Origin: Candidatus Parcubacteria bacterium
Lineage (GTDB): Bacteria; Patescibacteriota; Patescibacteriia; Patescibacteriales; UBA12075
Length of the DNA stretch: 8,241 nt
NCBI GenBank assembly: GCA_023139655.1
Contig: JAGLNE010000134.1
Location: forward strand, 1-8,241
Direction of reading: 5' to 3'
Shown here: positions 1 through 5,854 of the stretch, piece by piece
Layout: each line of letters opens with the position of its first letter
Numbering within the stretch: position 1 is the first letter of the stretch
Notes under the pieces: model-generated
What the model saw: the letters and a program-made list of their open reading frames with translations, nothing else
Databases searched by the model: none
What the model was told of the DNA's origin: nothing
Translations under genes and position numbers: made by a program

Positions 1-923
1 CTGGTTTCAATAATGGTTTTAAGCTGGGATATCTTGCCTTCCCGGATCATGTTGGCCACGGCCGGAGTATTGATCATTATTTCACGACTAGCAATGCGCC
101 CACCCCCTACCTTAGGTAGCAGCCGTTGCGAGACCACGCTGGCCAAAGTCATAGAAAGCTGTTGCCGCACCTGATTCTGCTGATGCGGCGGAAAAATATC
201 GATTATCCGATCAATAGTTTGCGCGGCGTTGTAGGTATGCAGTGTGGCCAATACCAAATGCCCGGTTTCAGCTAATGTAATTGTCGTAGCAATAGTTTCC
301 AGGTCGCGCATCTCGCCCACCATAATAACATTTGGATCTTGCCTTAGCGCATGCTTAAGCCCTTCGGCAAAAGAAAGCATGTCCGAGCCCAGTTGGCGTT
401 GCATAATTATACTTTTCTTTGATTCAAATAAATATTCAATTGGATCTTCCAAAGTGATGATGTGAGAAAAACGATTATTATTAATATAATCAACCATCGC
501 CGCCAAGCTGGTAGACTTACCACAACCAGTCGGCCCGGTCAAGAGAATCAACCCTTGCTTTAAATCAAGTAAATTATAAATTATCTTGGGCATACCAATC
601 TCATCCAAGGTTGGAATATGCGCGGTAATAACCCGCGCCACCAAACCCATATTGCCTTTTTCAAAATGCAAGTTGACCCGATAACGAAAGCCGTCCACGG
701 CGAAGCCAATATCCAGCTCTTTACTGGTTTTGAAACGCTCCAGATCATTAGCACTTAACATTTGGACAATCATAGCTTCCATGTCTTTGGCCGTTACTTT
801 ATTTTTTTCTTCCAGATATTTTAAATCCCCGTCAATTCTAATAACCGGCGGTATTCCTACCACTAAATGTAGGTCTGAGGCCTTTTTCTCAGCCGCAATT
901 TTTAAAAGTTCTTTAATTGTCAT
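1..923 (-). CDS. pilT: Type IV pilus retraction ATPase PilT (3' end cut by window edge)
   Basis: Hexameric AAA-type secretion ATPase that depolymerises type IV pili at the inner face of the cytoplasmic membrane, driving twitching motility and possibly DNA uptake. The 307 visible codons start at the ATG at 921-923 (MTIKELLK). Seen in order: an N-terminal domain with the ASDLHL motif (residues 15-20), Walker A GPTGCGKST (130-138), Asp box ITLEDPIEY (156-164), Walker B with DPNVIMVGEMRD (196-207), and the His box around HLVLATLHT (222-230). The GEMRD and ATLHT motifs favour PilT over the assembly ATPase PilB. The family is usually about 340-370 residues, so roughly 40-60 are missing beyond the edge. 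No strong Shine-Dalgarno precedes the ATG. It has its own promoter just after the rnc terminator. No other pilus gene is visible, so pilus assembly itself cannot be judged. Confidence 0.95.
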   Translation of the reverse strand, partial: MTIKELLKIAAEKKASDLHLVVGIPPVIRIDGDLKYLEEKNKVTAKDMEAMIVQMLSANDLERFKTSKELDIGFAVDGFRYRVNLHFEKGNMGLVARVITAHIPTLDEIGMPKIIYNLLDLKQGLILLTGPTGCGKSTSLAAMVDYINNNRFSHIITLEDPIEYLFESKKSIIMQRQLGSDMLSFAEGLKHALRQDPNVIMVGEMRDLETIATTITLAETGHLVLATLHTYNAAQTIDRIIDIFPPHQQNQVRQQLSMTLASVVSQRLLPKVGGGRIASREIMINTPAVANMIREGKISQLKTIIET

Positions 924-937
924 ATGTTTATATATAA

Positions 938-963
938 ATTACGAATTAATTTGAATTCGTAAT
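938..963. repeat. Perfect 10-bp inverted repeat in the pilT leader
   Basis: ATTACGAATT (938-947) and AATTCGTAAT (954-963) are exact reverse complements separated by 6 bases. The structure lies between the predicted pilT -10 box and its ATG, so it should fall partly within the pilT 5' untranslated region. The core TTCGTA also occurs four times on the other side of the terminator (1034-1066), so this looks like a member of a local repeat family. An operator role is possible but unsupported. Confidence 0.7.
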
Positions 964-964
964 A

Positions 965-993
965 ATTATACCATAAAAAAAATCCCCCGTCAT
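965..993 (-). promoter_or_regulatory. Predicted sigma70-type promoter for pilT, extended -10
   Basis: On the minus strand the -10 hexamer is a perfect TATAAT (965-970), preceded by TGG (971-973), which gives the extended -10 form TGnTATAAT. A spacer of 17 leads to ATGACG (988-993), which matches TTGACA at four of six positions. Transcription would start near 957-959, about 35 bases before the pilT ATG. The -35 box falls in the loop and arm of the upstream terminator. Confidence 0.6.
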
Positions 994-1008
994 TTACGGG
1001 AGATTTTT
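975..1008 (-). terminator. Intrinsic terminator downstream of rnc
   Basis: Arms 978-990 and 996-1008 pair at 12 of 13 positions around a 5-base loop, with a GC-rich core (CCCGT/ACGGG). Read on the minus strand, the hairpin is followed by eight T residues (complement of 975-982), a standard rho-independent terminator for the rnc transcript. The plus-strand side also ends in a run of five T, so it may act in both directions. It lies about 60 bases after the rnc stop. Confidence 0.88.
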
Positions 1009-1033
1009 ATAGATATTTATTCTGTTAAGTGAG

Positions 1034-1067
1034 TTCGTAATATTCGTAGCTAATTCGTAATTCGTAA
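1034..1067. repeat. Cluster of four TTCGTA repeats abutting the rnc stop codon
   Basis: TTCGTA occurs at 1034, 1043, 1054 and 1061, at spacings of 9, 11 and 7. The array runs directly into the rnc stop codon (TGA, 1068-1070 complement). The last two copies form a 7-base tandem AATTCGT. The same core appears as an inverted repeat at 938-963 and as an 8-base-period array at 5896-5931. Confidence 0.65.
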
Positions 1068-1760
1068 TCACCATTTCTTCTTTTTTATGCCTTTGTCGGC
1101 GGCATCCACTTGGGCTTCCTGTTTACTGGAGCCGCGACCGCGGCAAACCAACTCATCACTTAAATATAAACCTACTTCAAAAACTTTGTCATGATCAGGC
1201 CCGGTTTCACTAAGCACCTTGTAGTGCGGAGTAGTCTTATAGAGTTCTTGGGCTTTTTCCTGAAATTTTGATTTAGGGTCAAGGTACAATTCGTTCTCCA
1301 AAATATTTTCCAATTTGGAAATAATTTTTTTGTGAACAAATTCGGATGATTTTTTAATCCCCTGGTCCAGATAAATCGCGCCAATCAAGGCTTCAACCGC
1401 GTTGGCCAAAATATATTGCCTGGCTTTTGAATTACTATCCTTGGCTTCCCCGCGGGAAAGATAAAGATGGCCCTCCAATTCTACTTCCTGCGCAACCAGA
1501 CAAAGCATTTTGGAATTAACCAAACTGGCGCGCCAATTGGTCAGATCCCCTTCCGGGGTTTTAGGAAATTTAATAAACAAATGCTCGGTTACTATAATTT
1601 CGAGCACTGCGTCACCCAAAAACTCCAACCGCTCATTATGCGGTAGGCCAAAACCCGGATTTTCATTTAAATAGGACCGGTGAACCATTGATTGGCGAAG
1701 CAAGTCGATGTTTTTGAACTTAACACCTACGCTCTTTTCGAGCTGTTTAAGGTCACTCAT
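1068..1760 (-). CDS. rnc: Ribonuclease III
   Basis: Dimeric Mg2+-dependent endonuclease that cuts double-stranded RNA, maturing rRNA precursors and processing structured mRNAs in the cytoplasm. At 230 residues it is normal length. The signature NERLEFLGDAVL spans residues 42-53 and supplies E43, E46 and D50. E70 lies in PEGD, and E123 in VEALIGAIYLD. A double-stranded RNA-binding domain covers about residues 158-228, ending in the SSKQEAQVDAADKGI helix. The position matching E. coli D114 is N120 (codon AAC). This is a conservative change that I believe occurs in other RNase III lineages, and the remaining acidic residues are intact. The start MSDLKQLEK is set by the family N-terminus; only a weak purine stretch precedes it. 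nusB lies upstream and a terminator follows, so it probably closes the rpmF-nusB-rnc group. Confidence 0.96.
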   Translation of the reverse strand: MSDLKQLEKSVGVKFKNIDLLRQSMVHRSYLNENPGFGLPHNERLEFLGDAVLEIIVTEHLFIKFPKTPEGDLTNWRASLVNSKMLCLVAQEVELEGHLYLSRGEAKDSNSKARQYILANAVEALIGAIYLDQGIKKSSEFVHKKIISKLENILENELYLDPKSKFQEKAQELYKTTPHYKVLSETGPDHDKVFEVGLYLSDELVCRGRGSSKQEAQVDAADKGIKKKKW

Positions 1761-1773
1761 AATTTCTTATGAA

Positions 1774-1853
1774 TGGCTATATTGTGATATTGTTATATGC
1801 CGAACTAATAATTAATACTAGCCATATAACTATATAACCATACAACCATAATA
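1774..1853. repeat. 8-nt-periodic palindromic element in the nusB-rnc spacer
   Basis: The spacer is built of 8-base units. The left side has TGGCTATA, TTGTGATA and TTGTTATA (1774-1797). The right side has CCATATAA, CTATATAA, CCATACAA and CCATAATA (1822-1853). The two sides are inverted: 1784-1799 pairs with 1823-1838 at 14 of 16 positions around a 23-base loop. TGGCT and AGCC near the outer parts also complement each other. No ORF is present. In RNA it would form a long AU-rich hairpin between two cotranscribed genes. Confidence 0.7.
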
Positions 1854-1866
1854 TTTAATTGTAATA

Positions 1867-2304
1867 CTATTTTTTCTCCCTCTCTTCTTCTTTAAGCATA
1901 TCCTTATAAATCGCGCCCAGAACTCCGTTGACAAATTTACCGCTTGATTCCGAACCAAATGTTTTGGCGATCTCAATCGCTTCATTGATTGCCACCTTGG
2001 CCGGTATTTCCTCATTAAAGATCAATTCATATACTCCAATCCGAAGAATGTTCCGGTCAACGACAGTAATCTGGTCCAAGGGCCACTCGGTAGCGTACTT
2101 GGTAATATAAGCGTCAATTGCTTCTTGGTATTTAAGCACGCCATTAATAACATCATGGACAAAACCATGATCTTCAAATTGGGGAGCAAAACTTTTAAAA
2201 ACCCCGCTTATCAAGGGTTCCAAGTTAGCTTCTTTTTTGCCATGAAAATCCCAAAGAAACAGGGCTTGCATCGCGATAGTACGAGCTAAGTGTCTATTAG
2301 ACAT
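1867..2304 (-). CDS. nusB: Transcription antitermination factor NusB
   Basis: All-helical RNA-binding protein that pairs with NusE (ribosomal protein S10) on the boxA sequence of rRNA leaders and keeps RNA polymerase in a termination-resistant state. At 145 residues it matches the family. The N-terminus ([19 protein letters not shown]) has the conserved ARxxAMQALF pattern. The C-terminal hallmark runs from about residue 82 to 130: [13 protein letters not shown], then [15 protein letters not shown], then [16 protein letters not shown]. The start follows from the conserved beginning; no clear Shine-Dalgarno is present. It lies between rpmF and rnc in the same direction. Both flanking spacers hold 8-nt-periodic palindromic repeats. 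NusB and RNase III both act on nascent rRNA, so the grouping makes functional sense. Confidence 0.96.
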   Translation of the reverse strand: MSNRHLARTIAMQALFLWDFHGKKEANLEPLISGVFKSFAPQFEDHGFVHDVINGVLKYQEAIDAYITKYATEWPLDQITVVDRNILRIGVYELIFNEEIPAKVAINEAIEIAKTFGSESSGKFVNGVLGAIYKDMLKEEEREKK

Positions 2305-2318
2305 ATTTGATAGTTGTA

Positions 2319-2396
2319 TTAGTTACTTAGTTGATTAGTTGCTTAGTTAAGCTGCTAAAAAATAAACTATGTAACTACGTAACTATGTAACTGTTA
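2319..2396. repeat. 8-nt-periodic palindromic element in the rpmF-nusB spacer
   Basis: The left arm has four contiguous 8-base units with invariant TTAGTT: TTAGTTAC, TTAGTTGA, TTAGTTGC and TTAGTTAA (2319-2350). The right arm has four units beginning AACT: AACTATGT, AACTACGT, AACTATGT and AACTGTTA (2365-2396). AGTT on the left is complementary to AACT on the right. With units in register I count 22 Watson-Crick pairs over 30 positions, plus possible G-U pairs. The 14-base centre is 2351-2364. It is of the same design as the element after nusB but has a different core sequence. Confidence 0.78.
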
Positions 2397-2435
2397 ATTA
2401 ACAAATTTGCTTATAAGAAAAACAGAACAAATCAA

Positions 2436-2633
2436 TTATTCTTTCTTCTTCTTTTTATCCTTGATCTTAATAACTTCTTTCCCTTTATATGTGCCGCAAA
2501 ACATGCAGGCGGTATGAGGCCTTATACTGCGGCCGCATTGGGTGCATTTAGTTAAGGTTACGGCCTTAAGAGCGTGGTGTGAACGACGCCGTCCAGCCGA
2601 ACCAGGAGTTCTTCTTTTCTTTGGTACAGACAT
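2436..2633 (-). CDS. rpmF: 50S ribosomal protein L32 (zinc-ribbon form)
   Basis: Small structural protein of the large ribosomal subunit. It has 65 residues and starts MSVPKKRRTPGSAGRRRSHH, matching the family's invariant VPKrrtS-like beginning. Four cysteines, C30, C33, C43 and C46, make a zinc ribbon (CTQC then CMFC), so this is the zinc-binding version. The lysine-rich tail (KDKKKKKE) is low complexity. It has its own promoter just after queA and leads the probable rpmF-nusB-rnc transcription unit. In many bacteria rpmF lies next to fatty-acid genes; here it is next to nusB and rnc. Confidence 0.96.
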   Translation of the reverse strand: MSVPKKRRTPGSAGRRRSHHALKAVTLTKCTQCGRSIRPHTACMFCGTYKGKEVIKIKDKKKKKE

Positions 2634-2663
2634 AATCGATAAAAATAAATTAATTTATAACTT

Positions 2664-2693
2664 AATATAATCAGATACAGTATTAAAAGTCAA
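2664..2693 (-). promoter_or_regulatory. Predicted promoter for rpmF-nusB-rnc
   Basis: On the minus strand TTGACT (complement of 2688-2693) and TATATT (complement of 2664-2669) are separated by 18 bases, in good agreement with TTGACA/TATAAT. The predicted start leaves a leader of roughly 25 bases before the rpmF ATG. The -35 box ends only 5 bases beyond the queA stop codon, so rpmF can be transcribed independently of queA. Confidence 0.6.
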
Positions 2694-2698
2694 GTTTT

Positions 2699-3877
2699 TT
2701 AACTTATAAACATCGCATCACCATATGAATAAAACCGATATTTCTTTTTTATCGCTTCTTTATACGCTTTATCAATATTGTCTTTACAGGCCATTGCGGA
2801 CACAAGCATTAATAAAGTAGATTTCGGCAAATGAAAATTAGTGATCATCGCGTCAACGATTTTGAATTTATAGCCAGGATAGATAAAGATATTTACAAAT
2901 TCTTGAAAAGTTTGATTTTTTGAATTTGCTATTTGGAATTTATTTGTACCCAAGGGGCATTTTATTATTTGTAATTTGTAATTTGTAATTTTTCGAAATA
3001 CCGCCTCCAATGTCCTAACACTAGTCGTGCCGACTGCAATAATTCTTTGTTTTTCTTTTTTAGCTTTTATTATTCTTTTTAAAACGTCTTTATCTATTTC
3101 AACAAACTCCGCATGCATTTTATGTTTGCTAATGTCATCCGTCTTTACCGGGGCAAAGGTGCCCAGGCCAACATGAAGAGTAATATATTCAATCTGCACG
3201 CCCTTGGCTTTAATTTTCCTAAGCAGCTCGGGAGTAAAATGAAACCCAGCCGTCGGCGCCGCCACTGACCCAATTTTCTTCTCATCCGCATATACTGTCT
3301 GATAATTATTCTTATCATTATTATTAATTTTTACCCCTGGGGCATTATATAATTCTTCATTTTTAATTCTTTTTATATACGGTGGTAGCGGAGTTTGCCC
3401 AATTTTTTCTACTACTTTCATCATTTCTTTATTGCTCAAATTAAACTCAATCTCCCAAGTAGAATCTTTATTGTCTTTCTTTAATTCGCCTTCAAGATTT
3501 TTATCAAACTCGATTTGGAGTCCAGCCCTAACTCGTCTCCCGCCAACCAAACATTGCCATACCTCTTCACATTTTTTTTCTCCCCCTCTCTTGTCTAGGA
3601 GAGGGGGCCGGGGGGAGAGGGAACGCAGTAAAAACACCTCGACCTTGCCACCACTTTCTTTGCGTTTGCCTATCAACCTGGCTGGAAAAACCTTAGAATT
3701 ATTCATAACCAGCACATCTCCCTTTTTTAAATAATCAATGATATTATAAAATTTTTTATGCTCTATCTTGCCGCTTTGTTTATCCAAAATTAATAACCGC
3801 GAGTGGTCTCGCGGTTTAATCGGCTCTTGCGCGATTAATTCGCGCGGTAAATTATAATTAAAATCACTTAACCTCAT
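2699..3877 (-). CDS. queA: S-adenosylmethionine:tRNA ribosyltransferase-isomerase QueA, carrying in-frame repeat insertions
   Basis: Transfers and isomerises the ribosyl group of S-adenosylmethionine onto preQ1 at tRNA position 34, giving epoxyqueuosine. The frame is open to 3940, but the start at 3875-3877 is chosen because MRLSDFNYNLPRELIAQEP is the family N-terminus. The 21 extra residues upstream overlap the preceding gene and have no homology. At 392 residues it exceeds the E. coli enzyme (356, from memory). Conserved blocks are GDVLVMNNSKVFPARL (53-68), GSVAAPTAGFHF (203-214), ITLHVGLGTFAPV (232-244), IAVGTTSVRTLE (280-291), IFIYPGYKFKIVDAMITNFHLP (330-351, an unbroken match) and YRFYSYGDAMFI. 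The excess falls in three places between these blocks: about residues 86-103, 173-191 and 297-321. The first and last are translated repeats. All core blocks are intact, so the enzyme is probably active. No strong Shine-Dalgarno is visible. Confidence 0.95.
   Translation of the reverse strand: MRLSDFNYNLPRELIAQEPIKPRDHSRLLILDKQSGKIEHKKFYNIIDYLKKGDVLVMNNSKVFPARLIGKRKESGGKVEVFLLRSLSPRPPLLDKRGGEKKCEEVWQCLVGGRRVRAGLQIEFDKNLEGELKKDNKDSTWEIEFNLSNKEMMKVVEKIGQTPLPPYIKRIKNEELYNAPGVKINNNDKNNYQTVYADEKKIGSVAAPTAGFHFTPELLRKIKAKGVQIEYITLHVGLGTFAPVKTDDISKHKMHAEFVEIDKDVLKRIIKAKKEKQRIIAVGTTSVRTLEAVFRKITNYKLQIIKCPLGTNKFQIANSKNQTFQEFVNIFIYPGYKFKIVDAMITNFHLPKSTLLMLVSAMACKDNIDKAYKEAIKKKYRFYSYGDAMFIS
2922..2993. 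repeat. AT-rich interspersed repeat inside queA, in frame
   Basis: The part 2922-2948 matches 4783-4809 in the ruvB 3' spacer at 23 of 27 bases in the same orientation. The part 2966-2990 consists of tandem 7-base units ATTTGTA. Between them is a GGGGCAT segment. It encodes roughly QueA residues 297-321, including the repeat-like peptides TNYKLQI and NKFQIANSK, at a point where other QueA proteins have about 20 fewer residues. Confidence 0.78.
3321..3345. repeat. Possible diverged repeat segment inside queA
   Basis: The 25 bases here match 2936-2960, part of the AT-rich repeat in the same gene, at 19 of 25 positions. The shared centre is ACCC-two bases-GGGGCAT. It encodes part of the stretch NAPGVKINNNDKNN (residues 178-191), where QueA is about 12 residues longer than the E. 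coli protein. The match is short and could be chance. Confidence 0.35.
3582..3621. repeat. GC-rich palindromic repeat inside queA, in frame
   Basis: CCCCCTCTC (3582-3590) and GAGAGGGGG (3599-3607) are perfect reverse complements with an 8-base loop. A further G-rich copy, GGGGGGAGAGGG (3610-3621), follows. The G+C content stands out from the AT-rich gene. It encodes the SLSPRPPLLDKRGGEKK part of QueA (about residues 86-102), placed between VEVFLLR and VWQCLVGGRR where the family normally has a short turn. Confidence 0.72.
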
Positions 3878-3890
3878 ACCATGAGATTTA

Positions 3891-4457
3891 TTATATATTA
3901 TTTTTCTCCTCATTCTGAATTTCTCGCTTCTTGCGCTCAACTAATTTAATAATCATATCCCGAACTTTATTGGGATTAGGGATTTGGCGGAAATTAAAAC
4001 GCTGTTTGGTGCCGGCGGTTTGCACAAAAACCTGGCCATAGCGAAGGATGGTCGGAAAAACTCCATGCACCTCACTGGTAACATCCTGAATACGAAATAT
4101 TTTATGCTCACTAATCACCCGAGAAAAAAATCCTTTTTGTTCAATGTCTATAATCCGTTCGTTCGTTATCAGCCAAACATCCAAATAATAATCAATAAAA
4201 GAAAAAAAGAAAAATAACCAAATAAATAAATAATATGCGCTGGTACCAAGAACCATTAAGGGATATGTTATCTTACCACTCAGAAACTGAGGCTGTGACA
4301 TCGCAATCACGAAAAACAAAACAAGCGGCAAAATAGTAAGAAAAACAAAAAACACAATCTTTTTTAATAAAATAAAAATATCCTTTCTAATAATTTTAAG
4401 AATTTTTTCATTGGGTAATTGATTTGGTAAATGATACTTTGATAACATATCAATCAA
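3891..4457 (-). CDS. Bacterial PH-domain membrane protein (DUF304/YdbS type)
   Basis: Membrane-anchored protein of unknown function. Of 188 residues, two hydrophobic helices are seen at about 28-53 (IFILLKK through LFFVIAM) and 66-90 (LMVLGTSAYYLFIWLFFFFSF). A cytoplasmic domain follows at about 92-174. Its WLITNERIIDIEQKGFFSR, HKIFRIQDVTSEV and ILRYGQVFVQTAG segments are typical of bacterial pleckstrin-homology domains of the YdbS/YdbT type. The tail is charged (ERKKREIQNEEKNN). Two starts are possible. The ATG at 4457 overlaps the upstream gene by 8 bases. The ATG at 4448 lies one base after that gene's stop (TGA T ATG) and would remove three residues. Neither has a good Shine-Dalgarno. Tight coupling to the 85-residue membrane protein suggests the two work together; queA starts 13 bases downstream. 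Confidence 0.82.
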   Translation of the reverse strand: MIDMLSKYHLPNQLPNEKILKIIRKDIFILLKKIVFFVFLTILPLVLFFVIAMSQPQFLSGKITYPLMVLGTSAYYLFIWLFFFFSFIDYYLDVWLITNERIIDIEQKGFFSRVISEHKIFRIQDVTSEVHGVFPTILRYGQVFVQTAGTKQRFNFRQIPNPNKVRDMIIKLVERKKREIQNEEKNNI

Positions 4458-4707
4458 TAATTATGTCAGGCTGCGTAAATGAATTAAATAATGATATCTC
4501 TGTTTGCCAGTCAATCTGACCAATAAACGCGGCTGATATTATCAACATTGCTGCGGCCACTGCTAAAAAAATTATTGTTAAAAGCAAGGTGCTAGCAGTC
4601 TTAAAGCCGAACTTAAGCATATGATAAACCGCGGTTAAAATAAAAACCAACCAGATTGCCAAAAATCCGTAGTAAACATATAAAAAAATTATAAGTGGAA
4701 ATGTCAT
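4450..4707 (-). CDS. Small two-helix membrane protein, function unknown
   Basis: I do not recognise a family. The 85 residues contain two strongly hydrophobic segments, about 4-27 (PLIIFLYVYYGFLAIWLVFI) and 40-62 (TLLLTIIFLAVAAAMLII), joined by a basic connector (HMLKFGFKT). A polar, acidic tail ends in QPDIIID. It is probably an inner-membrane hairpin protein with both ends on one side. Its stop (TGA) overlaps, or lies one base from, the start of the PH-domain gene, so the two are cotranscribed and may form a complex. The start ATG at 4705-4707 has no visible Shine-Dalgarno. The reading frame is credible because of this coupling and its membrane character. Confidence 0.7.
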   Translation of the reverse strand: MTFPLIIFLYVYYGFLAIWLVFILTAVYHMLKFGFKTASTLLLTIIFLAVAAAMLIISAAFIGQIDWQTEISLFNSFTQPDIIID

Positions 4708-4722
4708 AATAGTCTAAACAAT

Positions 4723-4818
4723 AAGCACCAAATAACAAATAAATTACAAATTTCAATGACCAAATGTCCAAAACTCTTTTTTGAATTTGGTGCTTGGGAT
4801 TTATTTGTAATTTGGGGT
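4723..4818. repeat. Large imperfect inverted repeat between ruvB and the membrane gene pair
   Basis: CCAAATAACAAATAAAT (4728-4744) and ATTTATTTGTAATTTGG (4799-4815) are complementary at 16 of 17 positions. Outside and inside this core, further stretches such as AAGCACCAAAT (4723-4733) and ATTTGGTGCTT (4785-4795) are also reverse complements of each other. The element begins only a few bases after the ruvB stop codon and fills most of the spacer. Its right half is the relative of the repeat inside queA. Confidence 0.75.
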
Positions 4819-4819
4819 T

Positions 4820-5848
4820 TTAAATTAACTTCTTTTGCTTTTCTGTTTTCTTCTTTCCTAGGTGTTTATACGCAATATCGGTAACGATCCGTCCTCTAGG
4901 CGAGCGGTCAAGGAAGCCAAGGCGCATTAAAAATGGCTCATAGACCTCTTCGATGGTTGCCATATCCTCACCGGTCGCGGCCGCAATTGTGTTTAAACCA
5001 ACCGGCCCGCCTTTGAATTTATCAATTATAAGCTCAAGTATTTTCCGATCAACCAGATCCAGTCCGAGTTCATCAACATCCAGCATTTCAAAAGCACTAT
5101 GGCAATGCTTTTTCTCAATCACACCTTCGCCCTTAACGTCGCAATAATCCCGCACCCGCTTAAGTAGTCGATTGGCAACTCGCGGTGTTCGGCGGGCGCG
5201 AGCAGCTATTTTTTCTATGGAATAATCATCTATTTCCACGTCCAGTATCCCGGCGCTGCGGTTAATAATCTCCTCAACATCGCCATGCTCATAAAAATTA
5301 AGGTGATATACCATACCAAAGCGGTCGCGAAGCGGAGCGCTCAGCAGGCTCATCTTGGTGGTTGCGCCTATTATTGTGATCCGGGGCAAATCAATACGAA
5401 GCGTACGCGCGCTTGGCCCTTTGCCAATAATAATATCCAGAGCATAGTCCTCCATGGCCGGATAAAGTATTTCTTCAATCGTCCGGTTAAGCCGGTGAAT
5501 CTCATCAATAAATAAAATATCACCTTCTTGCAAATTGGTAAGAATCGCGGCCAAATCACCGCTCTTTTCAATCGCCGGTCCGCTGGTGATGCGAATATTA
5601 GCCCCTAATTCATTGGCAAGAATATGCGCCAGAGTGGTTTTGCCTAGTCCAGGCGCGCCATAGAGAAGAACATGCTCAATCGGCTCATTTCTTCTCCGCG
5701 CTGCCTCAATCGCGATCTTCACGTTTGCCTTAGTTTTCTCTTGCCCAACATATTCATCCAACTTTTTAGGGCGCAAAGCAACATCTAATTGCTTATCACC
5801 ATTAGTCTCCTTACTCGTAATTATTCTATTTTCCTCTTTTTCTTCCAT
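4820..5848 (-). CDS. ruvB: Holliday junction branch migration ATPase RuvB
   Basis: Ring-forming AAA+ motor that, with RuvA, pumps DNA through Holliday junctions during recombinational repair. Its 342 residues are typical. Seen: the [12 protein letters not shown] entry motif (25-36), Walker [10 protein letters not shown] (64-72), Walker B ILFIDEIH (111-118), sensor 1 GATT (161-164), the arginine finger in APLRDRFG (R174), sensor 2 in [10 protein letters not shown] (220-229), and a C-terminal winged helix with [13 protein letters not shown] (311-323). After GATT the residues are KMSLLS, where I recall RAGLLS or RAGMLT as commoner. The N-terminal tail ([19 protein letters not shown]) is polar. 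ruvA and ruvC are not adjacent. A candidate promoter lies so close to the ATG that the transcript may be leaderless. Confidence 0.97.
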   Translation of the reverse strand: MEEKEENRIITSKETNGDKQLDVALRPKKLDEYVGQEKTKANVKIAIEAARRRNEPIEHVLLYGAPGLGKTTLAHILANELGANIRITSGPAIEKSGDLAAILTNLQEGDILFIDEIHRLNRTIEEILYPAMEDYALDIIIGKGPSARTLRIDLPRITIIGATTKMSLLSAPLRDRFGMVYHLNFYEHGDVEEIINRSAGILDVEIDDYSIEKIAARARRTPRVANRLLKRVRDYCDVKGEGVIEKKHCHSAFEMLDVDELGLDLVDRKILELIIDKFKGGPVGLNTIAAATGEDMATIEEVYEPFLMRLGFLDRSPRGRIVTDIAYKHLGKKKTEKQKKLI

Positions 5849-5854
5849 AATTAT

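Noticed and set aside
1034..1067. A strict period-8 array downstream of rnc
   Set aside because: The TTCGTA copies are spaced 9, 11 and 7, so they share the core but not the regular period of the other arrays.
2319..2396. CRISPR array
   Set aside because: Units are 8 bases with no unique spacers, and the two arms are inverted. No cas gene is visible.
2692..2705. AAGTT-TTTT-AACTT hairpin at the queA stop as a terminator
   Set aside because: The stem has 5 base pairs with one G-C and no convincing T-run; it more likely reflects local AT-rich sequence.
3432..3734. Plus-strand ORF of 100 codons inside queA
   Set aside because: It is a shadow of queA, kept open partly by the GC-rich palindrome; the product is serine/proline-rich low complexity.
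3878..3940. 21-residue N-terminal extension of QueA
   Set aside because: It overlaps the preceding gene, and the family N-terminus MRLSDFNYNLP begins at 3877.
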